This document shows positions 1 to 7,046 of a DNA stretch of 7,790 bases, piece after piece; the first letter of the stretch is position 1, and each line of letters starts with the position of its first letter. Source of the DNA: Pedobacter sp. UBA1654 (lineage in GTDB: Bacteria; Bacteroidota; Bacteroidia; Sphingobacteriales; Sphingobacteriaceae); NCBI GenBank assembly GCA_002320935.1, contig DCLG01000090.1, positions 160,873 through 168,662 on the forward strand, in the 5' to 3' direction. A program made the translations under genes and the position numbers. Under the pieces are notes generated by a model. That model worked only from the letters and a program-made list of their open reading frames with translations, had not been told where the DNA came from and did not search any database.

Positions 1-534
1 CATTTTGGTGAATATATCTGAACTTTTTTCCCTGCCGATAGTGGCCATTTGTACAATCTCCTGCTTAGTGGCATCATACTGGTACAACACGCCAGGCCCT
101 CCGAATACCATACCGCCGGGTAAATCCAGGGCTGCGCGAACAGCAAGCGGTTTACCCTGATGGGTCATGGTTTTAAACTTGTCCGTATGATGATCGTAAA
201 GTGCCAACCCATTCTCAGTACCGATCCAGATGTTGCCGCTTTTATCTTCCGCAAGGAAATTGATAAGATTCCCTGGAATGGAGGCGGGATCATTTTTCTT
301 GTAAAAGTAACGCTTCAGATCATACCGGTCATAACGGTTCAGGCCGGAGCGCGTACCGATCCAGATGAAGCCGCGCCGGTCGTTCAGCATGCAACGGACG
401 GTCGACTGCGTCAGTCCCTCGTTAATCGAAATCTGTTTAAAATAATACCCTTCCTGCGCCAGAACAGGCGCAAACGTCATACAAAAAAAGCAGATCAGGA
501 AAAACAGGATGTTCCTTTGGTTTTCAGGCTTCAC
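1..534 (-). CDS. Reg_prop sensor/regulator, likely hybrid two-component system (HTCS), N-terminal part only
   Basis: The reading frame is open to the left edge of the window, so only the first 178 codons are visible. A GTG start at 534 gives a good signal peptide: a short polar head, the hydrophobic run ILFFLICFFC and a cleavage site at PVLA|QEG (after about residue 26). The only ATG, at 480, would leave just MTFAPVLAQ and destroy that peptide; no in-frame ATG lies between it and the upstream stop at 718-720. Two Reg_prop propeller repeats follow: residues about 37-69, with GFIWIGTRSGLNRYD, and about 91-114, with GNIWIGTENGLALYD. In Bacteroidota such repeats form the periplasmic sugar-sensing part of HTCS proteins, which continue into a histidine kinase, a receiver and an AraC-type DNA-binding domain. 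Those parts lie outside the window, so a plain Reg_prop histidine kinase remains possible. It is divergent from a glycan operon, which fits a local regulator responding to an oligosaccharide. Confidence is high for the propeller and moderate for HTCS. Confidence 0.87.
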   Translation of the reverse strand, partial: MKPENQRNILFFLICFFCMTFAPVLAQEGYYFKQISINEGLTQSTVRCMLNDRRGFIWIGTRSGLNRYDRYDLKRYFYKKNDPASIPGNLINFLAEDKSGNIWIGTENGLALYDHHTDKFKTMTHQGKPLAVRAALDLPGGMVFGGPGVLYQYDATKQEIVQMATIGREKSSDIFTKM

Positions 535-557
535 GTGGGGGATACAGGTTAGAATTA

Positions 558-591
558 TAAATGTATGTAAGTGGGCCCGGATTCGAAACAA
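558..591 (-). promoter_or_regulatory. Candidate promoter for the regulator gene
   Basis: Read on the minus strand, TTG (589-591) is followed after 23 bases by TACATTTA (558-565). This matches the Bacteroidota pattern of a -33 TTG and a -7 TAnnTTTG element, except for the last base of the -7 box. Transcription would begin near 552, leaving a short leader of roughly 18 bases before the GTG start at 534. The spacing is at the long end of the usual range, so this is only a candidate. Confidence 0.27.
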
Positions 592-596
592 TCGAA
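582..596. repeat. Short inverted repeat TTCGA-N5-TCGAA, possible operator
   Basis: TTCGA at 582-586 and TCGAA at 592-596 form a perfect 5-base inverted repeat around AACAA. It overlaps the candidate -33 element of the regulator gene and lies about 110 bases before the sulfatase start. A dimeric DNA-binding protein could use such a site, but arms this short can arise by chance and AraC-family HTCS proteins often bind direct rather than inverted repeats. Confidence 0.2.
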
Positions 597-703
597 GCTG
601 AAATTTTGAATGTACCGGCAGAAATAGGCTCCACTGGACGATATTAGACCAAATCCGGATGGTTTTGAACACAGGCAGCTTTATACGCCTGCTACATTTG
701 AGT

Positions 704-2266
704 ATGAAAAACTCTCCTCATCTCAGCACGTCATTCTTTATCAAGGCCCTGCTGCTTTGCCTTTTCGTAAATCCTGCAGCCTTTGCGCAGATCCCTAAAA
801 AAGATCAGCGTCCCAATATCGTAATCATTGTCTCCGACGATCATGCTTACCAGGCCATTAGTGCTTACGGCGGCGGACTGATGCAGACACCCAATATCGA
901 TCGTATAGCTAAAGAAGGTGCCCGCTTTAACAAGGCCTATGTGACCAACTCCATCTGCGGGCCAAGCCGCGCGGTAATCCTGACGGGCAAATACAGTCAC
1001 AAAAACGGCTTCCGGGATAATGAGAGTTCTGTTTTCAATGGCGATCAGGACTCTTTCATTAAACAATTGGGCAAGAACGGCTATCAAACCGCCTGGATCG
1101 GTAAATGGCACCTGCAAAGTAATCCGGTTGGATTCGACTACTGGCAGATCCTTCCAGATCAGGGCGACTACTATAATCCTGATTTCGATATGATGGATGG
1201 CAGCAGAAAACGCCAGGAGGGCTATGTGACCAATCTGATCACCGATGTGAGTGAGGATTGGCTCGAGAAACGGGATACGGATAAACCTTTTTGCCTTGTA
1301 ATCGGGCATAAGGCGACACACCGCATCTGGTTGCCCGACACTGCCGACCTGGGGAAGTTCGACAAAACCCAGTTTCCCTTGCCTGAGAATTTCTATGACC
1401 GATATGAAGGCAGGAAAGCTGCCGCGGTTCAGGACATGTCGATCGAGAAAACCATGTTAATGGATTACGATCTGAAGATGTTCGGTACTAAAGAGAACAA
1501 AGAAAAAAGCGGAAATTTCAAAAGAATGAACGCCGCGCAGCGGGCAAAGCTTGATGCCTATTACGAAGCAATAGAAACGGAACTCAAAGCTTTAAACCTT
1601 AGTGGAAAGGCCCTTACGGAGTGGAAATACCAACGCTATATGCGTGATTACATGAGTACGGCAGCTTCGCTGGACAGAAACATTGGTCGCACATTAGACT
1701 ATCTGGATGAACATGGCCTGCGCGAGAATACCATTGTGATCTACCTTTCCGATCAGGGCTTTTACATGGGCGAACATGGTTGGTTCGATAAACGCTTCAT
1801 GTATGAAGAATCGTTCCGTACCCCGATGGTGATGCGTTATCCCGGAAAGGTGAAACCGGGTACCGTTTCAGATCGCTTTGTCATGAATGTAGATCTTGCG
1901 CCAACCCTGTTGGAGGCAGCCAAAGTTGCTGTGCCCAAAGAGATGCAGGGCATTTCCATGCTGCCGGTGCTAAGCAATCAAGCTGCAGCAGGGCGCGAGG
2001 CCATGTACTATCATTATTATGAGAATGGTGAACATGCCGTTTCGCCGCACTTTGGTGTGCGCACAAAGAAATATAAGCTGATCAGATTTTATAAGCGTGT
2101 TGAAGGCTGGGAGCTCTACGACCTGGAACAAGATCCTGATGAAATGCAAAATGTATATGGGAAAAAAGGATATGAGCGCATTACAGCGGAATTACGCAAA
2201 ACGCTACATGCAGAGATAGACAAGCTCCAGGATGAAGACGCAAAGAAAATTTTAAACGCAGAATAA
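704..2266 (+). CDS. Exported formylglycine-dependent sulfatase (S1 type)
   Basis: This 520-residue enzyme should hydrolyse sulfate esters on a carbohydrate. I chose the ATG at 704 rather than 659 because it starts directly at a signal peptide (hydrophobic core ALLLCLFV, cleavage AFA|Q after residue 28); the longer start adds 15 unrelated residues. There is no lipobox cysteine at the cleavage site, so a periplasmic location is likely. The S1 signature CGPSRAVILTG is at residues 85-95: Cys85 is the residue converted to formylglycine and Arg89 its partner. Other expected active-site positions are Asp45-Asp46, the GKWH motif (Lys134, His136), His206 in GHKATHR, Asp350-Gln351 as metal ligands and Lys363 in FDKR. 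Residues about 246-318 form a charged, probably helical insert. The C-terminal part, about 445-490, resembles the DUF4976 domain of many Bacteroidota sulfatases (WELYDLEQDPDEMQN). The general layout recalls N-acetylglucosamine-6-sulfatase-like enzymes, but subfamily and sulfate position cannot be fixed by eye. It is the first gene of the operon, nine bases before the fucosidase gene. Confidence 0.93.
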   Translation: MKNSPHLSTSFFIKALLLCLFVNPAAFAQIPKKDQRPNIVIIVSDDHAYQAISAYGGGLMQTPNIDRIAKEGARFNKAYVTNSICGPSRAVILTGKYSHKNGFRDNESSVFNGDQDSFIKQLGKNGYQTAWIGKWHLQSNPVGFDYWQILPDQGDYYNPDFDMMDGSRKRQEGYVTNLITDVSEDWLEKRDTDKPFCLVIGHKATHRIWLPDTADLGKFDKTQFPLPENFYDRYEGRKAAAVQDMSIEKTMLMDYDLKMFGTKENKEKSGNFKRMNAAQRAKLDAYYEAIETELKALNLSGKALTEWKYQRYMRDYMSTAASLDRNIGRTLDYLDEHGLRENTIVIYLSDQGFYMGEHGWFDKRFMYEESFRTPMVMRYPGKVKPGTVSDRFVMNVDLAPTLLEAAKVAVPKEMQGISMLPVLSNQAAAGREAMYYHYYENGEHAVSPHFGVRTKKYKLIRFYKRVEGWELYDLEQDPDEMQNVYGKKGYERITAELRKTLHAEIDKLQDEDAKKILNAE

Positions 2267-2275
2267 AGAATCGAT

Positions 2276-3784
2276 ATGAATAGATTACCCAAATACTTGT
2301 TGCTGACTTCAGCCTTGGGCCTTAGCCAGCTGACGTATGCACAGACGAATTTCACGATTATTAAACCTGCTGAAAGTCATGCGGAGATCATTGCCAAAGC
2401 CGCAAACATTACACCTTCCGCTAAACAGCTGCGCTGGCAGCAACTGGAGCTTACGGCCTTTTTCCATTTCGGCATCAATACCTATAGCGGTACCGAATGG
2501 GGTACAGGCAAGGAGGATCCAAAAATCTTTAATCCAGCCAAGCTGGATGCGGAGCAATGGGTCCGTACGGCAAAGGAAGCCGGCTTCAAACAGGTGATCC
2601 TGACGGCTAAACATCATGATGGCTTCTGCCTCTGGCCAACAAAAACCACCAAACAATCTGTAGAAAGTAGTCCATGGAAAGATGGAAAGGGTGATGTGGT
2701 TGCTGAAGTTGCTGCTGCCTGTAAAAAATATGACATCGGATTCGGGGTCTACCTTTCGCCATGGGACATGAATTCGCCTGTTTATGGTAGTAATGCCTAT
2801 AACGACCTGTTCATTGAACAGCTTACAGAATTGCTAACCAAATACGGCAAGGTGGATGAAGTATGGTTTGATGGTGCAAACGGCGAAGGACCAAATGGTA
2901 AGAAGCAGGAATACGACTTCAACCGCTGGTATGCACACATTAGAAAACTACAGCCACAAGCGGTCATCGCGATCATGGGCCCCGATGTACGCTGGGTAGG
3001 TACAGAAACAGGGTATGGCCGGGAGACCGAGTGGAGTGTGCTGCCTGCAGATAACCTTGACCAGGCTTCTGTATCTGCGGGTTCGCAGAAAGACATCAAC
3101 ATCAAACCTTCCGGTTTTCTAAAAGGACAGGATATTGGCAGCCGGGACAAACTGAAAAATGCCAAAGGACTTGTCTGGTATCCTGCCGAAACGGATGTGT
3201 CCATCAGGCCTGGATGGTTCTATCATGAAAAGGAGGACAGTAAGGTTAAAACACCCGAGAAACTGCTGGATATCTATTACAGCTCCGTTGGTCGCAACGG
3301 TGTGCTGCTGCTGAACATTCCCCCAAACAAGGAAGGACTGATCGCAGACAGTGATGTAAACAGCTTAAAAGAACTAACCAGACTCCGGACGGAAACTTTC
3401 AAAGGTAACCTGGCAAAAGGCGCAAGTCTGCAATCACCCAATGGAAAAAACTTAAAGGCAATACTAGATGGCAAGTACAGCAGCAGCTGGACCACTAAGG
3501 GCAGTGACAGTACCGCCACCATAGAACTGGAATTGAAACAGCCGCAAACCTTCGACGTACTTTCTCTGCAAGAGAACATCAGTATTGGGCAGCGTATTGA
3601 AAAGTTCCGCTTCGAATACTGGGACAGCAAAAACTGGAAACAAGTCGCTGAAGGGACCACAGTAGGCTATAAGCGGTTACTCAGATTTGATCCCATAACG
3701 GCATCCAGGGTACGATTAATAATTGAACAATCCCGTTTGAACCCGACACTTTCGGAATTCGGAATTTATAAACAAGCAAAATAA
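2276..3784 (+). CDS. Exported GH29 alpha-L-fucosidase with C-terminal F5/8C-like domain
   Basis: This 502-residue enzyme should release terminal alpha-L-fucose from oligosaccharides by a retaining mechanism. A signal peptide ends at TYA|Q (after residue 22) with no lipobox, which suggests the periplasm. The catalytic barrel shows the family motifs FFHFGINTYSGTEWG (His64), TAKHHDGFCLW (His113, His114) and VWFDGANG, where Asp199 is the expected nucleophile. Glu244 in RWVGTETG lies 45 residues later and is the likely acid/base; RETEWSVLP follows it. This arrangement is typical of the GH29 subgroup acting on alpha-1,3/1,4-linked fucose at branched (Lewis-type) sugars, in contrast to broad aryl-fucosidase types. 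From about residue 377 to the end lies a beta-sandwich resembling an F5/8 type C or CBM32-like domain (ILDGKYSSSWTT, YWDSKNWKQVAEG, ASRVRLII), probably aiding substrate binding. The gene starts 9 bases after the sulfatase stop and ends 13 bases before the susC-like start, so co-transcription is likely. Family assignment is firm; linkage specificity is inferred from motifs. Confidence 0.94.
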   Translation: MNRLPKYLLLTSALGLSQLTYAQTNFTIIKPAESHAEIIAKAANITPSAKQLRWQQLELTAFFHFGINTYSGTEWGTGKEDPKIFNPAKLDAEQWVRTAKEAGFKQVILTAKHHDGFCLWPTKTTKQSVESSPWKDGKGDVVAEVAAACKKYDIGFGVYLSPWDMNSPVYGSNAYNDLFIEQLTELLTKYGKVDEVWFDGANGEGPNGKKQEYDFNRWYAHIRKLQPQAVIAIMGPDVRWVGTETGYGRETEWSVLPADNLDQASVSAGSQKDINIKPSGFLKGQDIGSRDKLKNAKGLVWYPAETDVSIRPGWFYHEKEDSKVKTPEKLLDIYYSSVGRNGVLLLNIPPNKEGLIADSDVNSLKELTRLRTETFKGNLAKGASLQSPNGKNLKAILDGKYSSSWTTKGSDSTATIELELKQPQTFDVLSLQENISIGQRIEKFRFEYWDSKNWKQVAEGTTVGYKRLLRFDPITASRVRLIIEQSRLNPTLSEFGIYKQAK

Positions 3785-3797
3785 AACCAAATAATGT

Positions 3798-6700
3798 ATG
3801 AAACACAACTACAAAAAAGCAGTACTGGTCATGAAAGTGACAATACTCCTGATGGCCTCTGCCGTCATGCCCTTGAGTGCTGCAGCCTACAGTAGCAAAG
3901 CGGAGATCGTCTTGGTAAATGGCCCGCTTGCCGCCATAACGGTTACCGGCAGGGTGTTGGATGAAGGTGGGCAAGGCATTCCCGGCGCAACCGTCCGTGT
4001 GAAGAACACCACGATGGGCAGCACCACGGATCAGAACGGACGCTTTACCTTAAAGAATGTTGCTGAAGATGCAACCCTGGTGGTAACCTACGTCGGTTAT
4101 GATCCAAAGGAAGTTAAAGTTGCAAAAGGCGACATGAGCATCTCCCTTATTCCACAAGCAAACAACCTGAACGATGTTGTGGTGGTTGGTTATGGTTCCC
4201 AAAAGCGGGCTAACCTCACCGGCGCCGTATCTTCCATTGACTCCAAAGCATTGGAATCCCGCCCCGTTCAAAATGTGGGGCAGGCTTTACAGGGCTTGAT
4301 CCCTGGATTAAACTTCCAGACGGGTGGTCTCGGTGGAGAGCTTAACCAAAACCTGAGCTTCAATATCCGCGGGACCGGAACCATCGGTGCGGGCTCTTCT
4401 TCTTCACCATTGGTGCTGATTGATGGTATGGAGGGTGATCTGAATTCCATCAATCCTCAGGATGTGGAAACGGTTACGGTTCTGAAGGATGCTGCGGCTT
4501 CTTCTATTTATGGCTCACGTGCGCCTTTTGGGGTGGTTTTAATCACCACAAAGAAAGGTAAAATGGGTACCTCCAGTGTAAGTTACAGCAACAACTTCCG
4601 CTGGACCAAACCGATGGGCTTACCAACCATGATGGATTCCTATACCTTCGCCAATTACTGGAATGAGGCTGCTGCAAATGGCGGTGAATCGCCGAAGTTT
4701 GCGGACGACGTACTGGATAGAATTGTTAAGTACCAGAAAGGGGAGATTGACTACACCACCGTTGCAGATGCTAACGGCGAAAAGTGGCAGTACTATACTG
4801 GGTCGAACGCGAATACCGATTGGTTCAAAGAACAGTACCGGGATTATTCCTTTTCTCAGGACCACTCCATAAACATCAGCGGTGGAACCGAAAAAACGCA
4901 ATATTTCGTGTCGGGCGGCTTTATGGATCAGGGCGGGATTACAACCTATTCAGGTGATGCCTTCAAACGTTATTCACTAACTGGTAAGATTTCTACGGCG
5001 CTGAGTAAATACGCTAAATTCAACTATACCAGCAGGTTCATACGAGAGGATTATACCAAAGCATCCCACCAGAATGATCTGTTCTACCACAACGTGGCCA
5101 GACGCTGGCCTACGGTTCCGGTGAAAGACCCTAATGGCTTCTATTCTGAACCAAGTGAGATTGCTCAAACGCTGGATGGCGGTCGTGTAATTAATCAAAG
5201 GGACATCTTATTCCAGCAAGGCCAGCTGATCCTGACCCCGGCCAAAGGCTGGAATATCGTAGCAGATGGTAATGTGCGGATCACCAACCGGAATAACCAT
5301 AATGATATCCTGCCTGCTTACGCTTATAATGTGGCCGGAAACCAGTATCCACTTGCCGTTGGTTACAACGCTGCGGATTACAGCTATGTATCTGAATACA
5401 ATGATAAAGCAAACTATTTCACCGGAAACATCTATACCGATTATGAGTTTAAGATAAATGATGCACATAATTTCAAGGTGCTTGCCGGTTTCAATACGGA
5501 ACTGAATAAACTAAGAACATTAGGTGCTTCCCGCAGTGGACTGATCACCCCGGAATTACCGACCATCAATACGGCAACAGCGGATAGCAGGGCAACGGAA
5601 GGTGCTTACCAGAACTGGGCGACCACCGGATTTTTTAGCCGCCTGAACTATAATTACAAAGAACGCTACTTATTAGAAGTTAATGCCCGTTACGATGGTT
5701 CATCCCGCTTTTTAAGGGATCAGCGCTGGAACCTTTTCCCTTCGCTTTCTGCAGGCTGGAACGTGGCGCAGGAAGAGTTCTGGATGCTGAAGGACCTGGT
5801 TCAGGTATTTAAGATCCGTGGATCTTATGGTGAGCTGGGTAATCAGAATACCGATCTCTGGTATCCCTTTTATACCACGATGCCTGTTGGTGTAACCAAT
5901 GGCAACTGGCTGTTAAACGGCCAGCGTCCAAATACTTCGACCGCTCCTGGCCTTGTAAGTACCATGTTGACCTGGGAACGTATTGCCAGCTGGAACATCG
6001 GCTTTGATATGGCCATGATGAAGAACCGCCTGAATCTGAGCTTCGATTACTACAAGCGTAACACCTTTGATATGGTTGGTCCTGCACCGGAATTACCAGC
6101 GATCCTGGGTACTGCTGTGCCACAGGTAAACAATGCAGATATGGAATCTTATGGTTTCGAGGTAGAAGTCAGATGGCAAGATCACATTGGTGACTTTGGC
6201 TACTCTATTCGCGGAGTTTTATCTGATGACCAGCAAAGGGTGACCAGCTATCCTAACCCTACAGGCAATATCGCCAACTGGTACAACAACAGAATGAACG
6301 GTGAGATCTGGGGTTATACCACGGTAGGCATCGCAAAAACACAGGCGGAAATGGATGCACACCTGGCAACGACCAACCAGAATGCCATGGGTGGAAACTG
6401 GACCGCCGGAGACATCATGTATAAGGATATCAATGGTGATGGTAAAGTAGATGGTGGCGCAGGTGTTCTGGGCAATACCGGCGACCGTTCCATCATCGGA
6501 AACTCCTCGCTGCGGTACCGCTTCAGCCTAGACCTGGGCATGGATTACAAAGGCTTCGATTTCAGGGCATTTTTCCAGGGTGTGGGTAAACGTGATTACA
6601 TGCCAAATGGACCGTATTTCTGGGGCGCAAGTGGTGGTATGTGGCAATCTGCCGGATTTACCGAACATATGGATTACTTCCGCGACGAAAACTCTGTGAT

Positions 6701-7037
6701 GGTGGCCAGCGGTCTTGCCGGTGTAAATACAGATCCTTATTTCGCTAAACCATACTTCAACACAACCAAAAATCAGCAAACACAAACCCGTTATATTCAG
6801 AACGGCGCATACATCAGGTTAAAGAACCTGCAATTTGGTTATACCCTGCCAAAGCCGGTTACCGCTAAGCTGGGCATCGCCCGTGCAAGGTTCTACGTGT
6901 CGGGCGATAACCTGTTTACCATTACGAAGATGAGCAAGATCTTCGATCCGGAAACCGTGGGCTTAAGCGGTTATAACGATGGCAAAACCTACCCATTGGC
7001 ACAGATCTATTCTCTTGGTGTAAACATTACCCTCTAA
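3798..7037 (+). CDS. SusC-like TonB-dependent outer-membrane glycan transporter
   Basis: This 1079-residue protein is a complete SusC/RagA-type transporter, which forms the outer-membrane barrel that imports oligosaccharides with energy from TonB-ExbBD. Residues 1 to about 30 are a signal peptide (VTILLMASAVMPLSAAA). Residues about 47-120 form the carboxypeptidase-regulatory-like domain (TVTGRVLDEGGQGIPGATV, then TTDQNGRFTL and YVGYDPKEV). NDVVVVGYG at 125-133 is the TonB-box region. The plug spans about 138-255, with SFNIRGTGT (187-195), LIDGMEGDLNSINP and VLKDAAASSIYGSRAPFGVV. The barrel fills the rest and ends in the expected terminal strand (YSLGVNITL). An acidic DINGDGKVD loop at 877-885 resembles a calcium-binding loop. 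No full STN domain is present, so direct anti-sigma/sigma signalling of the FecR type is not suggested; this agrees with control by the divergent two-component regulator. The partner susD-like gene begins 9 bases later. The transported glycan cannot be read from sequence; the neighbouring enzymes suggest a sulfated fucosylated one. A second in-frame ATG at 3831 is a less likely start. Confidence 0.97.
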   Translation: MKHNYKKAVLVMKVTILLMASAVMPLSAAAYSSKAEIVLVNGPLAAITVTGRVLDEGGQGIPGATVRVKNTTMGSTTDQNGRFTLKNVAEDATLVVTYVGYDPKEVKVAKGDMSISLIPQANNLNDVVVVGYGSQKRANLTGAVSSIDSKALESRPVQNVGQALQGLIPGLNFQTGGLGGELNQNLSFNIRGTGTIGAGSSSSPLVLIDGMEGDLNSINPQDVETVTVLKDAAASSIYGSRAPFGVVLITTKKGKMGTSSVSYSNNFRWTKPMGLPTMMDSYTFANYWNEAAANGGESPKFADDVLDRIVKYQKGEIDYTTVADANGEKWQYYTGSNANTDWFKEQYRDYSFSQDHSINISGGTEKTQYFVSGGFMDQGGITTYSGDAFKRYSLTGKISTALSKYAKFNYTSRFIREDYTKASHQNDLFYHNVARRWPTVPVKDPNGFYSEPSEIAQTLDGGRVINQRDILFQQGQLILTPAKGWNIVADGNVRITNRNNHNDILPAYAYNVAGNQYPLAVGYNAADYSYVSEYNDKANYFTGNIYTDYEFKINDAHNFKVLAGFNTELNKLRTLGASRSGLITPELPTINTATADSRATEGAYQNWATTGFFSRLNYNYKERYLLEVNARYDGSSRFLRDQRWNLFPSLSAGWNVAQEEFWMLKDLVQVFKIRGSYGELGNQNTDLWYPFYTTMPVGVTNGNWLLNGQRPNTSTAPGLVSTMLTWERIASWNIGFDMAMMKNRLNLSFDYYKRNTFDMVGPAPELPAILGTAVPQVNNADMESYGFEVEVRWQDHIGDFGYSIRGVLSDDQQRVTSYPNPTGNIANWYNNRMNGEIWGYTTVGIAKTQAEMDAHLATTNQNAMGGNWTAGDIMYKDINGDGKVDGGAGVLGNTGDRSIIGNSSLRYRFSLDLGMDYKGFDFRAFFQGVGKRDYMPNGPYFWGASGGMWQSAGFTEHMDYFRDENSVMVASGLAGVNTDPYFAKPYFNTTKNQQTQTRYIQNGAYIRLKNLQFGYTLPKPVTAKLGIARARFYVSGDNLFTITKMSKIFDPETVGLSGYNDGKTYPLAQIYSLGVNITL

Positions 7038-7046
7038 TTCAAAGTC

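Larger units (their letters stand above)
535..703. promoter_or_regulatory. Divergent intergenic control region between regulator and operon
   Basis: These 169 bases separate the start codons of the minus-strand regulator and the plus-strand sulfatase, so promoters for both directions should lie here. A 15-base inverted repeat (582-596) and a candidate minus-strand promoter (558-591) are listed separately. For the plus strand I found only weak matches to the Bacteroidota -7 element TAnnTTTG: AAATTTTG at 601-608 and TGGTTTTG at 660-667, each 7 of 8 with no TTG at good -33 spacing. The perfect match TACATTTG at 693-700 lies too close to the sulfatase start to serve it. No gene is evident in this stretch. 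Confidence 0.6.

Noticed and set aside
160..552. Plus-strand open frame of 130 codons
   Set aside because: It is antisense to the Reg_prop regulator, which shows clear repeats and a signal peptide on the minus strand; the plus-strand product has no recognisable features.
672..691. Imperfect hairpin CAGGC-N10-GCCTG before the sulfatase
   Set aside because: The stem has only five pairs with a ten-base loop and no U-run, so it is neither a terminator nor a convincing riboregulator.
693..700. TACATTTG, a perfect Bacteroidota -7 box match on the plus strand
   Set aside because: Transcription would begin near 707, after the sulfatase ATG at 704, and no alternative start precedes the signal peptide. 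A TTG at 665-667 is also 25 bases away, longer than usual.
659..703. Upstream ATG for the sulfatase gene
   Set aside because: It adds 15 residues in front of a complete signal peptide that starts at ATG 704, so the later start fits better.
731..1321. Minus-strand open frame of 196 codons inside the sulfatase gene
   Set aside because: It is a shadow of a well-supported gene; its product shows no domain or signal and no separate start context.
4620..5468. Several minus- and plus-strand frames within the SusC-like gene
   Set aside because: They overlap a continuous, domain-rich reading frame and have low-complexity, unrecognisable products.
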